DNA of 64,000 bases from Hemicordylus capensis (GCF_027244095.1 NC_069671.1:9491982-9555981); one strand, 5' to 3'; counted from the stretch's first letter, positions 41,830-52,964 are shown. Numbers and translations: made by a program. The notes: a model not told the origin generated them from the letters alone.

Positions 41830-42133
41830 TAACAGGAGGCGAGCTGGTCTTGTGGTAGCAAGCATGAATTTCCCCCTTTGCTAAGCAGGGTCTGTCCTGG
41901 TTTGTATTTGAATGGGAGACTACATGCCTGAGCACTGTAAGCACCCTTAGGGGATGGGGCCACTGTGGGAAGAGTAGAAGGTTCCAAATTTCTGCCCTGG
42001 CATCTCCAGATTGGGCTGAGAGAGACCACTGCCTGCAACCATGGAGAAGCCACTGCCGGTCTGTGTAGACAATTCTGAGCTAAATGGACCAATGGTCTGA
42101 CTTGGTATAAGGCAGCCTCCTGTGTTTCTATGG
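41830..42133 (+). repeat. Composite 5S/tRNA SINE, full length
   Basis: Leader GCGAGCTGGTCTTGTGGTAG, 5S block (41876-41940: TTTGCTAAGCAGGGTCTG, TTTGAATGGGAGACTAC), degenerate tRNA-Ala module (GGGGCCACTGTGGGAAGAG), body, and end GCCTCCTGTGTTTCTATG. Confidence 0.93.
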
Positions 42134-42308
42134 GGACTATGCATACAACTGTTAACTGGGCCAGTTTCTTATGTTGTTATATTGCTGGCTGGCCCTGGGG
42201 CTGGTCCTCTATTCCACATCAGTACTTTAAGAATGTTTTGTCCACGCTGGTGGTCTGGATGAGACCACTATCCCTCTCCATTGAGGAAGGGGATAATTAC
42301 AGAAAAAC

Positions 42309-42622
42309 ATGGAACATAGGACCATAAGTAGGTGCCTTGTACCGAGTCAGACCCTTGGTCCACCTAACTCAGTATTGTCTAAACAGACTGGCAACAGTTT
42401 CTCCAAGGTTATAGGCAGGAGTCTCTCTCAGCTCTATTTTGGAGATGCCAGGGAGGAAATCTGGGACCTTCTGCATCCAAGCACGCAGAAGCTCTTCCCA
42501 GGATGGCCCCATCCCCTAAAGGAAATATCTGACAAAGTTCACATGTAGTCACCCATTCAAATGCAAACCAGGGTGGACCACACTTAGCAAAGGGGACACT
42601 TCATGCTTGTTAGCACAACTCT
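42309..42622 (-). repeat. Composite 5S/tRNA SINE
   Basis: Antisense GGAACATAGGACCATAAGTA start, body, ACCTTCTGCATCCAAGCACG, and 5S complement (ACCACACTTAGCAAAGGGG). More diverged than most copies. Confidence 0.87.
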
Positions 42623-42842
42623 ATGACCCTAGATCCAGGTCCCTCCCAATTGGGTGATGAGGTGGACTATTCTGATGATGAGAAAAGGTGAGGAGAACTG
42701 ATGATCTGGTCCTCAGACACCCTGTGCCACTAGGGGACCCACACAGGGGGTGAATCAGAGGGACCCAATTCAATACCTCCAGCACTGCATGAGAATACAA
42801 ACTTGCCTTCATCTTCTAACTCCGAAGAGTCCCCTAGAAACA

Positions 42843-43315
42843 TACTGCAGGAAGCTGCCTTCTACCAAGTCAAACCCTTGGTCCATCTAGCTCAGCATTG
42901 TCACACTGACTGGCAGGAGCTCGCCATGGTTTCAGGCAAGAGTCCCTCACAGCCCTACCTGGAGATGCTACCAGGCAGTGAACCTGGAACCTTCAGCATG
43001 CAAGTATGCAGATACTCTTGCACAGAGCTATGGCCCCATCTCCTAAGCCAGGCCTGCTCAACTTCGGCCTTCTTGCAGATGTTGGCCGACAACTCTCATA
43101 ATTCCTGATATTTGACTACTGTGGCTGGGGATTATTGGAGTTGTAGTCCAAAAACAGCGGGGGCGGGGCCTAAGTTGAGCAGGCCTGCCATAAGGGGAAT
43201 ATCTTACAATGCTTACTTGTAGTCCCTCATCCAAATGCAAACCATGGCAAATCCTGCTTAGCAAAGGAGACAATTCATGCTTGCTTCCACAAGACCAGCT
43301 TTCCCCGCCCTGAGG
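42843..43315 (-). repeat. Composite SINE (transitional) split by hAT MITE
   Basis: The antisense body and tRNA-Ala module (CAGTGAACCTGGAACCTTC, GCACAGAGCTATGGCCCC) run to 43048. The 5S block and leader resume at 43188 (AGGGGAATATCTTACAATGC, ATCCTGCTTAGCAAAGG) and end CAAGACCAGCTTTCC. The tRNA head is longer here than in the young form. Confidence 0.88.
43049..43187. mobile_element. hAT-type MITE, intact copy inside SINE
   Basis: Begins CAGGCCTGCTCAACTTCGG and ends CTAAGTTGAGCAGGCCTG, with an interior pair (ACAACTCTCATAATTCC against GGGGATTATTGGAGTTGTAG). 139 bp. The flanks TCCTAAGC and CCATAAGG agree at five of eight positions. Confidence 0.88.
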
Positions 43316-44583
43316 ACTTAACAGTCTCAACAGAAGCCTCTCAGCATTGCCAGAGCCATACAGATCAAACAAACCCCCCCACCCACCCAAGACACAAAAC
43401 CTTCCTTAGGGAAGGTACAGGGCCAATTCCCTCTGCCTGGGCAGCAGCCAATTCCCTCTACTTCAGGAGGCTGCTGGAGCAACGGTCCATTATTTTTGCA
43501 TTACCCAGCTCTTGTGAGCCGGTTCAGCACTATCCAAGGTGCTGACTCCCTCCACTCAGAGCTGTCCAAAGTCTGGTGCTGCTGGATTCCTTGACATCCT
43601 TCAAGCTCCAGGCTCAAGACCCGCTTCCAGGATTCAAGCCTGATGCTATGGAACAAATGGCAACTACCAGGGGTAAATATTCCAGCAAAGCAGTGTTTGT
43701 ATAGTCTCTATGGATTAAATGTCACTGTCCCCCTTCCTCAAATGCTCGCAAATTAAGAGCAACTCTGTTCCAATGAATATGGTAGTATGTTTTTAAAATC
43801 TGTTCCTGCTTTGTCTAATCGATAGGACGTTGCAACTATATATCACTGATAGGCTATACAGAATAATTCAATAGGCCCGTCGTTACAATCCGTATGCCAG
43901 GAAGCATAATTTCTGGTCCTGTGGCTTCATCATTGGCGAAGGAATAAATAATCAGGAACTCTAATGGCTTTGGCGACATCCGAGCCGGTGATGAATTGTG
44001 GTGGATTAAACAATAAAAAATAAATTGGTTTTTCCCCCTGTTTCTCTTGGAAACCTCCCATTCAGGCTTCAGAAACGGCTGTTTGATATGCCATGCAGAT
44101 TTTGAAAATGCATCAGCATCCAACTGGATGGATAAGGCCTTCTTTTTTCCTTTGCTCCCGCACTGAACTATTACTGTGTCTTCTACCATGGCCCCATGCA
44201 CAACCTTCTCTCTTCAAGAAGCTACTTGCTATTGTTGGGATGCCACATTACCTGGTCGCTGGGGTGGCCCTGTGGAGTCTGGAGAAGGGTGTGGCATCCC
44301 TCCTTTGGGGTTTCGTTCCCTTCAGGGGGCAGCAGGGATGAGAAGATTCCAGGCTGGTTGGATCCCAGTGGGGTTGAGACGGCAAGGCAAGGAAGAGCTG
44401 CAGGAAACAGCTCCAGGGAGACAGCCAGGATGGGTGGGGCAGCTTTGCAAGGCAAGACAGCTGATGATGTGGGGCTGCTTCTGAGTATGGGACCCTGGAG
44501 TTCTCCAGGAGAGGGAACTGGCTGAATGCAGCAAGCCAGGTGGAGGAATCTGGTGACAAAGTCACCTCCTCCCCTGGCTGTTA
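43316..44583. other. Unassigned interval
   Basis: No repeat recognised. Open frames at 44093-44611 on both strands overlap one another in a GC-rich patch and show no domains. Confidence 0.4.
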
Positions 44584-44890
44584 GGAACATAGGAACATAG
44601 GAAACTGCCATATCCTGAGTCAGACCATTGGTCTATCTAGCTCAGTATTGTCTTCACAGACTGGCAGCGGCTTCTCCAAGGTTGCAGGCAGGAATCTCTC
44701 TCAGCCCTATCTTGGAGAAGCCAGGGAGGGAACTTGAAACCTTCTGCTCTTCCCAGAGCGGCTTCATCCCCTGGGGAGAATATCTTGCAGTGCTCACACA
44801 TCAAGTCTCCCATTCATATGCAACCAGAGCAGACCCTGCTTAGCTATGGGGACAAGTCATGCTTGCTACCACAAGTCAGCTCTCCTCTCC
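44584..44890 (-). repeat. Composite 5S/tRNA SINE, full length
   Basis: Antisense, with a doubled octamer (GGAACATAGGAACATAGG), body, degenerate tRNA module and 5S complement CCTGCTTAGCTATGGGGAC, ending AGTCAGCTCTCCTCTCC. Confidence 0.93.
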
Positions 44891-45199
44891 TAAGGCTGAC
44901 CTTTTTGTGTGTGTTTACCCAGTCATTCTGGAGTTCAAGAAGGGCCAGGAGCCCACCTCGTCCCTTGGGAGTCTGACAAGTATTTTTAAAAAGCTGCTGC
45001 ACCTTTGTAATGCCGGATGTTGGGCTTGCTTCACTCTCTCTCAATGCAAAGACTTTGATAAAGCAATAACAGAACTTTGGCTGCAATCATGAGTGTGCAA
45101 ACATATTCAATGGAGAAGCCTCATCGCCGGGGATGGGACGCTGTGTCAGATCAGCTGGACCATGGGCAGTAGTACCTGGAGGTGTGAGTCTAGAAACCA

Positions 45200-45490
45200 G
45201 GAATGCAAGTGTCAGGCACACAGGGCTGGCCAAGTAGATCAATCAGGACTGGAGGATTGAGACAGGAATCAAGAGCCAAGTACATGCCAGAAGTCAAGAC
45301 AGAGGAATCAGAGTCGAAGACTGAGATGGGAGCTAGGGGTCAGGAGCATGCAGAAGGTCAAAGTAGTCACCCAGTCAGGGGGTCAAGACAGGAGCCAGGA
45401 GTCAGGAACATGCTAAGGGTTATAGCCGAGTAATCGCCAAGAGCCAGAGGGTCAGACAAGAGCCAGGAGTCAGGGACACACTGAGGGTCA
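45200..45490. repeat. Minisatellite of GCCAGGAGTCAGGAAC units
   Basis: Four to five degenerate tandem units of roughly 60-70 bp, each containing CAAGAGCCAGGAGTCAGG-like and GAGGGTCA-like words. The two last units (45384 and 45450) are most alike. Confidence 0.75.
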
Positions 45491-45496
45491 AAGCTG

Positions 45497-45657
45497 AAGG
45501 AACAGCAGAAGGTTCCAAGTTTCCTTCCTGGCATTTCCAAGACAGGGCTGAGAGAGATTCCTGCCTGCAATCTTGGAGGAGTTACTGTCAGTCTGCAATA
45601 CTGAGCTAGACAGACCAATGGTCTGACTCAGTATATGGCAGCTTCCTGTGTTCCCAT
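45497..45657 (+). repeat. Composite SINE, 5'-truncated
   Basis: Starts in the degenerate tRNA module (CAGCAGAAGGTTCCAAG), then the body, ending GGCAGCTTCCTGTGTTCCC. It adjoins the minisatellite. Confidence 0.87.
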
Positions 45658-45702
45658 CTTCTTCCTCTTCACCGTCTGCCATGTCTGAGAATATATATTA
45701 TA

Positions 45703-46255
45703 GAGCATCTGCTTTACAGAAGGTCCAAGTACAATCTCTAGCATCTCCAGGTAGGGCTGGGGAAGACTCTTGTGTTGGGACGAAGTCCTTCACTCAGCAG
45801 TAGAGCATCTGCTTTGCATGCAGAAGGTCCCAGTTTCAATCTCTGGCAGCTTCTCCAGGTAGGGCTGAGAAAGACTCCTGTACTGGTTATGGAGCTGTAA
45901 CTCACTGGCAGAGCATCTGTTTTTCCTGCAGAAGGTCCCAGGTTGAATCCCCAGCATTTCCAGATAAAGGTGAGACAGACCCCTTTCTGAAACTCTGGAG
46001 AGCTGCTAGTAGTCAATGTAGACCAACTGAGGTATAAGAGATGTTCATCAGAAGCAGAAGTTCATCTCAGTGGTAGAGCATCTGCTTTTCATGCAGAAAG
46101 TCCCAGTTCACTCCCTGGCAGCATCTCCAGGTAGGGCTGGGAAGGACTCCAGCCCAAGACCTTGGATAGCTGCCACCAATCAATGCAGACAATACTGAGC
46201 AGGATGGACCAATGGTCTGACTCTGGATATGGCAGCTTCCGAAGTTCCTATGGAA
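45703..46255 (+). repeat. Tandem array of four tRNA-Ala SINE units
   Basis: Head starts are recognisable near 45703, 45790, 45895 and 46065, each with AGAGCATCTG and an AGAAGGTCC-type arm. The first two units stop after AGGGCTGGGGAAGACTC or AGGGCTGAGAAAGACTC, and the last two carry more body. Only the fourth has the true 3' end (GGCAGCTTCCGAAGTTCC). Confidence 0.85.
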
Positions 46256-46884
46256 ATTTAGAAAACCCAATACTTGGGTTGTGCCTATTGAGATCACAAC
46301 GATCCCATCCCCCACCCTCAAATAGCCCATGATGTGTTTGGGGGTATTTCTGCCAAAGTTTGAAACTCACCAGTGATGCAAAGTTTTTCCTTTCCCCACC
46401 CACTGGCTGAGAATTTCTCCCATTGCCCTCACCATTGTATTACTTTATGGCAGGCTCTTTGCTGGGCGGTAATTGTGGGGATGAGTTATGACACAGTGAA
46501 ATTGCATTGCCTAATTGTACACAGGGTGTATAATGCTTAGCAAACCTGTCACACTGTGTACCAAACTGCTTCCTGATGTAATTACAGCCAGGCTCTTGAC
46601 AAAAGCCATCCCCCCCCCCCCGCTATCTTCCTATTATTCTTCCTTTTTGTTAAGGCACTTGCAGCATTTTGCATGTTGCAATAATTCATAATTCTCCTTT
46701 CTCTCTCTCTCTCTCTCTGATTGTGTAGCACTTGTAGCTCATCAGCGCTCCATAGTCCACAACCAGCTCCATTCTTCTTGGATGCTTTCTCCACTGGAAT
46801 ACAGAAGTTGTATCCCGCCCACAACCCAGTTAAACAAACTAACCATTTGGGATTCAGACTTTGTGTCTGAACTTTCCATTTGCC
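46256..46884. other. Unassigned, with poly-C and (CT)n
   Basis: C-run at 46610-46621 and (CT)9 at 46699-46718. No element or exon recognised. Confidence 0.45.
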
Positions 46885-47460
46885 ATACTGCTGAGGTTTA
46901 CCTGTCTTTAGTTCAGAATATGAATCTCAGGGACTCATAATGAGTCAGCAGAGGTCCTGAGTTTTTCTCTAGCTCAGATTTTAATCTAAACTAGAAAATA
47001 ATTCATTCATTCATTCATTCATTCACCTATTTATTTATATCTATGTAAGCCACTTTAGGAACTTCAGGAACTTGCTGAAGTTTACCAGTCTTTAGTTCAG
47101 AATATGAATCTCGGGGACTCATAATGAGTCAGTTGAGCCCCTGAGTTCTTCTCTAGCTCAGATTTTAATCCAAGCTAGAAAAGAATTCATTCATTCATTC
47201 ACCTATTTATTTATATCTATGTAAACCACTTTAGGAACTTCAGGAACTTGCTGAAGTTTACTAGTCTTTAGTTCAGAATATGAATCTCGGGGACTCATAA
47301 TGAGTCAGTAGAGGCCCTGAGTTTTTCTCTAGCTCAGATTATAATCTAAGATAGAAAAGAATTCATTCATTCATTCATTCACCTATTTATTTATATCTAT
47401 GTAAACCACTTTAGGAACTTGTGTTGAAAAGCAGTATATAAATATTGATCCTATTCGTGG
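46885..47460 (+). repeat. Triplicated 180-bp unit ending in a LINE tail
   Basis: Three head-to-tail units start near 46886, 47070 and 47246 (GGGACTCATAATGAGTCAG in each; spacing 184 and 176 bp). Each contains an (ATTC)n run of different length and CTATGTAARCCACTTTAGG. Only the last runs on into GTTGAAAAGCAGTATATAAA, a LINE 3' end. Confidence 0.9.
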
Positions 47461-47744
47461 TACTCGTAAAGAACTCATCCCTTCCATTCTTGCCCTCCCC
47501 ACTGATTTACCTTGCTGCTGTGAGGGTGGAGGCAGGCAGGGAGGGGGTTATCTCTCTTATAGATCTCAGGCTATTTGAAGCAAGTAGGTGATCCTAGATG
47601 GGGGGCAGATGCTCACATGGGGAAAGAAGGAAGGAGCACACAGTCCCGAGTCTCAGGGTCATACATCACAAAGAGCCTGGCTGTAACTGAGTTTCCGCTT
47701 ATCATCTGAACCATCCCACCGTCTGTTGCAGTAATCCAGCTTGG
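47461..47744. other. Unassigned interval
   Basis: No element recognised. Confidence 0.4.
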
Positions 47745-48290
47745 ATGTGATAGTGATTTATTTATTAGTTTATTTATTAGAAACATTTAATATACCGCCC
47801 ACTCCGAAGACTCCGGGCAGTGCACAAAAACATGCAAAACAAGACAACATTGAAAATTACATTCTAAATTAAAAACTAAAGTAACTAACAAAAAGAAGAA
47901 GAAGAAATTGCTAAACTACAGCGCAAAAGCCTGGCGAAAAGGAAAAGTCTTCAACAGAGATTTGAAAATCAGTAAGGAAGGGGTTAAACAAATCTGAAGG
48001 GGAAGAGAGTTCCAAAGAAGTGGGGCAGCAGCCGAAAAGGCCCTTTCATGGGTCCTAGCACCCTGAACCTCTCGGAAATCAAAGACCGACAAAAGGGCCA
48101 TCTGAGATGATCTGACTGGATGGGATGTAACTGGATGGGAGAGGCGGGTCTGTAGGTAGACAGGCGCCAAGCCCCACAAGGCTAGTGATAAGATTTGCTT
48201 TCCCCAGGAAGGGTCACAGCTGACCCTTTCTAGTCCATAGAAAGGTATACCTGGCCACAACTGCCCCCTGGGCCTCTCTGAATGTGGCAT
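47745..48290 (-). mobile_element. L2-type LINE 3' end, divergent subfamily
   Basis: The minus strand encodes RPRGQLWPGIPFYGLERVSC, GARTHERAFSAAAPLLWNSL and PSLLIFKSLLKTFPFRQAF, an L2-type C-terminus, followed by a UTR whose complement is ATATACCGCCCACTCCGAAG. The protein differs from the L2 copies at 23.0 and 40.7 kb, so it is another subfamily. Confidence 0.82.
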
Positions 48291-49050
48291 TTCTAGTTTT
48301 CAGAACTTCTAATCGTAAAGTAGTACACTGATGAATGCCTTTCTGTTCTGGCAGAAATAAAACTTTAGCAGGGAACCATTTTTTTAAAAAAAAATATATC
48401 TTTATTAGCTCCCTTTAAATCTCTCCTGGCTTCCATTTCAGCTGCAAGTCGTTTTCCCTACCACCGCTGGTCAGAAGCTGTGCGCTGCCATCTCGGCTCC
48501 CACACAGCTGCCTGGTTGAGTGTATATATCTTTGGGGACTTGTGCGGGCGAGGAACCAAAAAAAGGAAAAGATGATACACCGCTGGGATGGATGGACTTT
48601 GCATCATTAATGGATCTGCTTCGCTTCTGACCGTTAATGGAGGGATGTGATTCATTTCCGAGGGCCAGAAAGGAGGAGCTCAGCTCCGGAATGACACGGG
48701 GAACTTTGAAGGTCAAGGACTGCTAGGCAGGAGGGGGAACAGCTGGCATTTCTACATATTGAGCAGATTGGCAGGAATCAAACATGGGCCCAGCCAAGAA
48801 GCAGCTGGGCGTTCACTTCAGCAGGTCCTGTAATGGCACATTAGAAGTTTATTGGTCCTTCGTTTCATATTGTGGCATAATAGAATGCCAAGTGAAGTGT
48901 AGAGGCGACGCTGCTATTAAATATTAAGATGTTCGCCGTTTCAATTACTTGAGGACCCAAAGATGATATGCACTCAAATGGCTGCACCAGAATGGGGTGG
49001 TTTCTGCTCACAGCAAAGTGGAGGGCTGTGTTTTGTTTCCATGTCCTACA
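48291..49050. other. Single-copy-looking island
   Basis: No repeat recognised. 48430-48960 is clean. CTTTATTAGCTCCC follows an A/T run at 48380-48410. Confidence 0.4.
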
Positions 49051-49349
49051 AATATAGGAAGCTGCCTTAGACCAAATCAGACCATTGGTCCGTCTAACTC
49101 AATATTGTCTACACAGACTGGCAGTGGCTTCTCCAAGGTTGCAGGCGGGAATCTCTCTCAGCCGTATCGGAAGATGCCAGGGAGGGAACTTGGAGTCTCA
49201 GGTGCTCTCCCCAGAGGTGTGCCATCCCTTGAGGGGAACATCTTACAGTGCTCACACATTTAGTCTCTCATTCAAATGCATCCAGGGCAGACCCTGCTTA
49301 GCAAAGGGGATGGTTCATGCTTGCTACCACAAGGCCAGCTCTCCTCCCT
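49051..49349 (-). repeat. Composite 5S/tRNA SINE
   Basis: Antisense, AATATAGGAAGCTGCCTTAG to leader end GGCCAGCTCTCCTCCC, 5S complement at 49285-49310. Confidence 0.9.
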
Positions 49350-49678
49350 GAAATTAATGTCAAGGGATGCTCGCTGAAAAGCTCTGGTTCCTTGCAAAGG
49401 GCCATAAGAATGCATGGAATTCCCAAATGGCCATTGTCCATTTGGAAATCCAATGCATTCTGTGGCAGTTTGGAAGATCCAAGTCAGATCCTTAGTCCAC
49501 CAAGCACATTTGAGGTATTGATTTCAGAATATTTCTATCCCCCTTCTCCATTGACCACATAAAGCTGCTAACAAGGACAAAATGCAACAATATACCATTG
49601 GAAACAGGCTTATAATCAAATCATTGTTAAAGAAGTCAAATATCAGCTGCATTGAATGGTTGGTCATAAAATACAATG
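49350..49678. other. Unassigned interval
   Basis: No element recognised. Confidence 0.4.
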
Positions 49679-50113
49679 AGGCACTTCACATGATTAGTGT
49701 GAAGCACCATGAGGGCTTCTGCTGGGAAAGGGGACTTAGCCCACTCTCCCCGCAGATGAGCAAGCTCTTAGCTCTGCCGCCCACATGATTACCGGCTCCG
49801 TCATGGATCCGGTAGGGGCTACAGGAATCGGGGGCCATCTGGCCCCCAGAAGTCCAAGAATGCCCCACGCAACTGTGTGGGGCATTCTGGGGAGACCCCC
49901 AAGGCAGTCAGGCTTGTTTTAGCCTCCCGGTTGAGGGTCTCCTCACGTCCAAGAAAATTAGGTTAACAGAGCGCTTGCTTCATTAACCTGGTTTAAGGGG
50001 AGGGGTTCTTAGGCAGGCTAGCCACTGTGGAACCACCGGGCTTGCCCGTGAGCCCAGTGGTTCTCACGATGGGAGAGAACTGGGCTTCTCCCCCATTGTG
50101 AGAACAGCCTCAA
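49679..50113. mobile_element. GC-rich MITE of the GAGGC-GTTCTCAC family
   Basis: Starts GAGGCACTTCACATGATTAG and ends CCCATTGTGAGAACAGCCTC (ends inverse). Interior words GATTACCGGCTCCGTCATGG, GGGGCATTCTGGGGAGAC and GCCTCCCGGTTGAGGGTCTC match 19.2, 55.8 and 62.4 kb. About 435 bp; no transposase frame. Confidence 0.68.
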
Positions 50114-50162
50114 TGAGGCCGTTCACACAACCAGGAATCTCTGGTTGTCTGAGGAACTGAGC

Positions 50163-50424
50163 GAGGGCATTCACACAATCAAAAACTGTGTTCTACCCAG
50201 GTTTGGAAGCTGTGTGTGCTCCCAATTTTTGGTTGTGTGGAAGTAAGGTAAGAGGGAAAAGTGGGTAGAAGCGATTGTGTGGAAGCAAGGTAGCAGGAAA
50301 AGCTACACAGGTTTTCTTCCATCTTGCTTCCACACAATCACTTCTACCCAGATTTTCCTCCAACCTTGCTTCCACACAATCACAATCTGGGTAGAACACA
50401 GATTTTGATTGTGGGAATGACCTC
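50163..50424. mobile_element. Fold-back MITE with 37-bp TIRs
   Basis: The left TIR begins GAGGGCATTCACACAATC and the right TIR is the inverse of GAGGTCATTCCCACAATC. Both continue AAAAWCTGTGTTCTACCCA with four differences in 37 bp. Inner arms repeat TTGTGTGGAAGYAAGGTA. A related end, GAGGCCGTTCACACAACC, stands just outside at 50116. Confidence 0.8.
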
Positions 50425-50427
50425 CCT

Positions 50428-51450
50428 GTATGACTATGCTTGCTGTGGCTGCTGTTACAATGCTAGGAATTTAAGGAGTCCTAATTGTGTGAGAGAGCTA
50501 CATGTGCCAATGATGTTACTGTAGTGCAGACAGTGGGGCTGGCAGTGGATTCTGGGTCAGTGATTTTTTTGGGGTGTGTGTGTGCATTTTTGGACTATGT
50601 TTGAAATGTGTGTTCTGTGTTGAGAGGGACAGATTCCCATTTACCGTGTGCTTCTGTGGTGTTTTCCAAGGCAAGGTTGCAAAATGCATTGCAAATTGCA
50701 TTGCAAAACTTGTGTACAATCATAGTGCACTCTGTGAGTGAAGTTTGTTCCAGCCATAGGGAACGATGGGGAAACACGAAACACCCATTGTTCCCCATGG
50801 GTAGCTCCATGGGACACTAAAATGGGTTGTGTGGTAGGGCATGATGGCTGCTACCTCAGACCCAAACCACAAAAGAAATGGGCAAGCGGGCAATTTTTAA
50901 CACATTTTTAACCTTCCCCCCAAATCCCCATAGGATTCTATAGGGAGGCTGATTCATCCACAATTCAGTGGGAAGGAGTGTATAAAGGAGTAAATCAGCT
51001 GGAAAGAGAGGAGTTTAAGCTCTCAGCTTTTGCGGCTGATTTGCTGCTTTTTGTATCGAGAAGGAGGCACCTCCTTCCTGGGACATAATGGAGCTGCAAA
51101 AAAAATGGGAACACAACACTCCCCATTGTTGGAAGTGCTCTTTCCAAAGCACTGTTTTCACCATCACCTCATTATGTGCTCTTGTTGCAGGGATAATAAT
51201 GACATTATCCATCAAGGTTTGCTTGTACTTCATTACTTGGCTTTTTCATTTTCCAAGAGTTCATCCTTTATCAGGTTTGACTGTCAAAAGCAGCCTCTCC
51301 AGACCCAAGTAAATATTAGTCTAAGGTCATGTCTCCATGAGAAGTGGAAATGAGCAAGTTGAGTGCTGGGAAGAAGATAGCTGTCTTGCTGTGATCAGTT
51401 TCGTGTGGAGAAATATGACTGATGTGGCTTGAGGGTCAGTTAGCAGCCCC
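50428..51450. other. Unassigned interval
   Basis: (GT)n scrap at 50570-50585 and a TGCATTGCAAATTGCATTGC local repeat at 50684. No element or exon recognised. Confidence 0.4.
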
Positions 51451-51451
51451 C

Positions 51452-51705
51452 TGCTAACTGAGCAAAGAGGCACATTTTTCATGTGGTGATTCTCTGAATG
51501 TCGCAGGGGGAGAGCAACTGGCCCTATCCATCCCCAACACAGCATCCCTCCAGTGGCTGTTGATGGTGTCTATCTTAGGTTCCTTTTTTAGATTGTGAGC
51601 CCTTTGGAGATAGGGAGCCGTTTTTGTGTGTGTGTGTATCTATGTGAACTGCTTTGGGAGCTTTTGTTGAAAAGCAGAATATAAATATTCATCTTCTTCA
51701 TTGTT
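51452..51705 (+). mobile_element. LINE 3' tail (GAGCCCTTTGGGGACAGG family)
   Basis: CTGCTAACTGAGCAAAGAGG, GGGGAGAGCAACTGGCCC, GTGGCTGTTGATGGTGTC, TTGTGAGCCCTTTGGAGATA and GAAAAGCAGAATATAAATAT. Confidence 0.78.
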
Positions 51706-52008
51706 TTAATGGGAAGTTGTGTTTGTAATCTCAGCAGAGCACAAAGAGGGGACATTGACATGAAAGTGAGAGCTAATCTATCTATTTACAACAAGTGTGT
51801 GGTATAGTCCTCATAAGACTGGACACTTCAAAGCCTTGCATGACTGCATGGTTCCTCGATGTTCCAAATATTGCTTGTCATAAACAAGCACATCAGGAAG
51901 GAAATGTTTGCCCTGATGCTCTCGCTGTGTAAGCATGAGAAGACTTTTGACACCAGGGAGCATTAAAGTAGAAAAATAACTCAGATCTGCGCTGTAACGA
52001 CTGTAACA
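51706..52008. other. Unassigned interval
   Basis: No element recognised. Confidence 0.4.
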
Positions 52009-52221
52009 AAGCCCTGTGGTTGCCTTTGGTAGAATACAGGAGGGGTTTCCCATTGCCTCCTCCCATGCAGTATTGGACGATGCCTTTCAGCATCTTCCTG
52101 TATCGCTGCTGCCCGATATAGGTGTTTCCCATAGTCTGGGTAACATCCCAGCAGGGATTCAAACTGGCAACCTCTGGCTTGCTAGCCAAGTCATTTCCCC
52201 GCTGCGCCATTAGGTGGCTTG
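52009..52221 (-). repeat. Sauria-type SINE lacking its Bov-B tail
   Basis: Antisense GGTAGAATACAGGAGGGG, CAGCATCTTCCTGTATCGCT and head complement GGGATTCAAACTGGCAACC to GCCATTAGGTGGCTTG. The 3'-most 45 bp are missing. It joins the next SINE without a gap. Confidence 0.87.
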
Positions 52222-52505
52222 GTCTTGTAGTAAAAAGCATGAATTGTTCTCTTTGCTAAGCAGGGCCTGCCCTGGTTTGCTTTTAAATGAGAGACTACAT
52301 GTGAGCAATGTAAGATATTCCCTTCGGGGGATGGATCCGCTATGGGAAGAGCACTTGTGCGCAGAATGTTCTGAAGTTCTCTTCCTGGCATCTCCTAGAT
52401 AGGGCTGAGAGAGACTCCTGCCTGTAACCATGGAGAAGCTGCTGCCGGTCTGTGTAGACAATACTAAGCTAGATGGACCTATGGTATGACTTCCTATGTT
52501 CCTAG
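52222..52505 (+). repeat. Composite 5S/tRNA SINE
   Basis: Leader GTCTTGTAGTAAAAAGCATG, 5S block TTTGCTAAGCAGGGCCTGCC, body, end TGACTTCCTATGTTCCTA. Head-to-head with the antisense Sauria SINE. Confidence 0.88.
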
Positions 52506-52956
52506 GTCTATTCTTGCCTGGCAGCCATGGGATAAGAGCTGAAAAGATGGTTGATACCTTCGTGGTTGTACCCCTGAGACTGGCTAGGGTGAGATAGATA
52601 CCAGTAGATTTCCTTCTTTCTTCATGTTCCTTTATTGTGTATTTCACTCTTGGCTGCATTTCACTCCTCATTTTCTGGCTTCATGAGGGGTATTTCTAAA
52701 TAGAGTTGCAGAATCCAAGGCATTTACCAACACTGCTTGTGCCTTCAGCTTAATTGCACCTATTCTCTCCTCTACGTTGCCGATGTACAGATATCAAGAT
52801 TTTTTTGGTGTCGTGATTGAGGCATGTGAGTTAAAGCACCACACTTGCTACAAGTATTGGAAATAGAAGAATGGAGGACCTTACTTTCCAAACAAGAACC
52901 CTTTATTCAGAACTCTGAAATCTGAGAAATTCAGATGAGGAGAATTTTTGGAAGCA
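52506..52956. other. Unassigned interval
   Basis: No element or exon recognised. Confidence 0.4.
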
Positions 52957-52964
52957 TCCCTAGG

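Noticed and set aside
41876-41942. Looks like part of a 5S rRNA gene
   Set aside because: Only the promoter-containing half is present, with many changes, and it is embedded in the repeated composite SINE.
44093-44611. GC-rich overlapping frames suggesting an exon
   Set aside because: Four frames on both strands are open together, with no domain and no plausible splice pair seen by eye.
45703-46255. Regularly spaced repeats considered as a CRISPR-like array or tRNA cluster
   Set aside because: The units are truncated SINEs of unequal length in a vertebrate genome.
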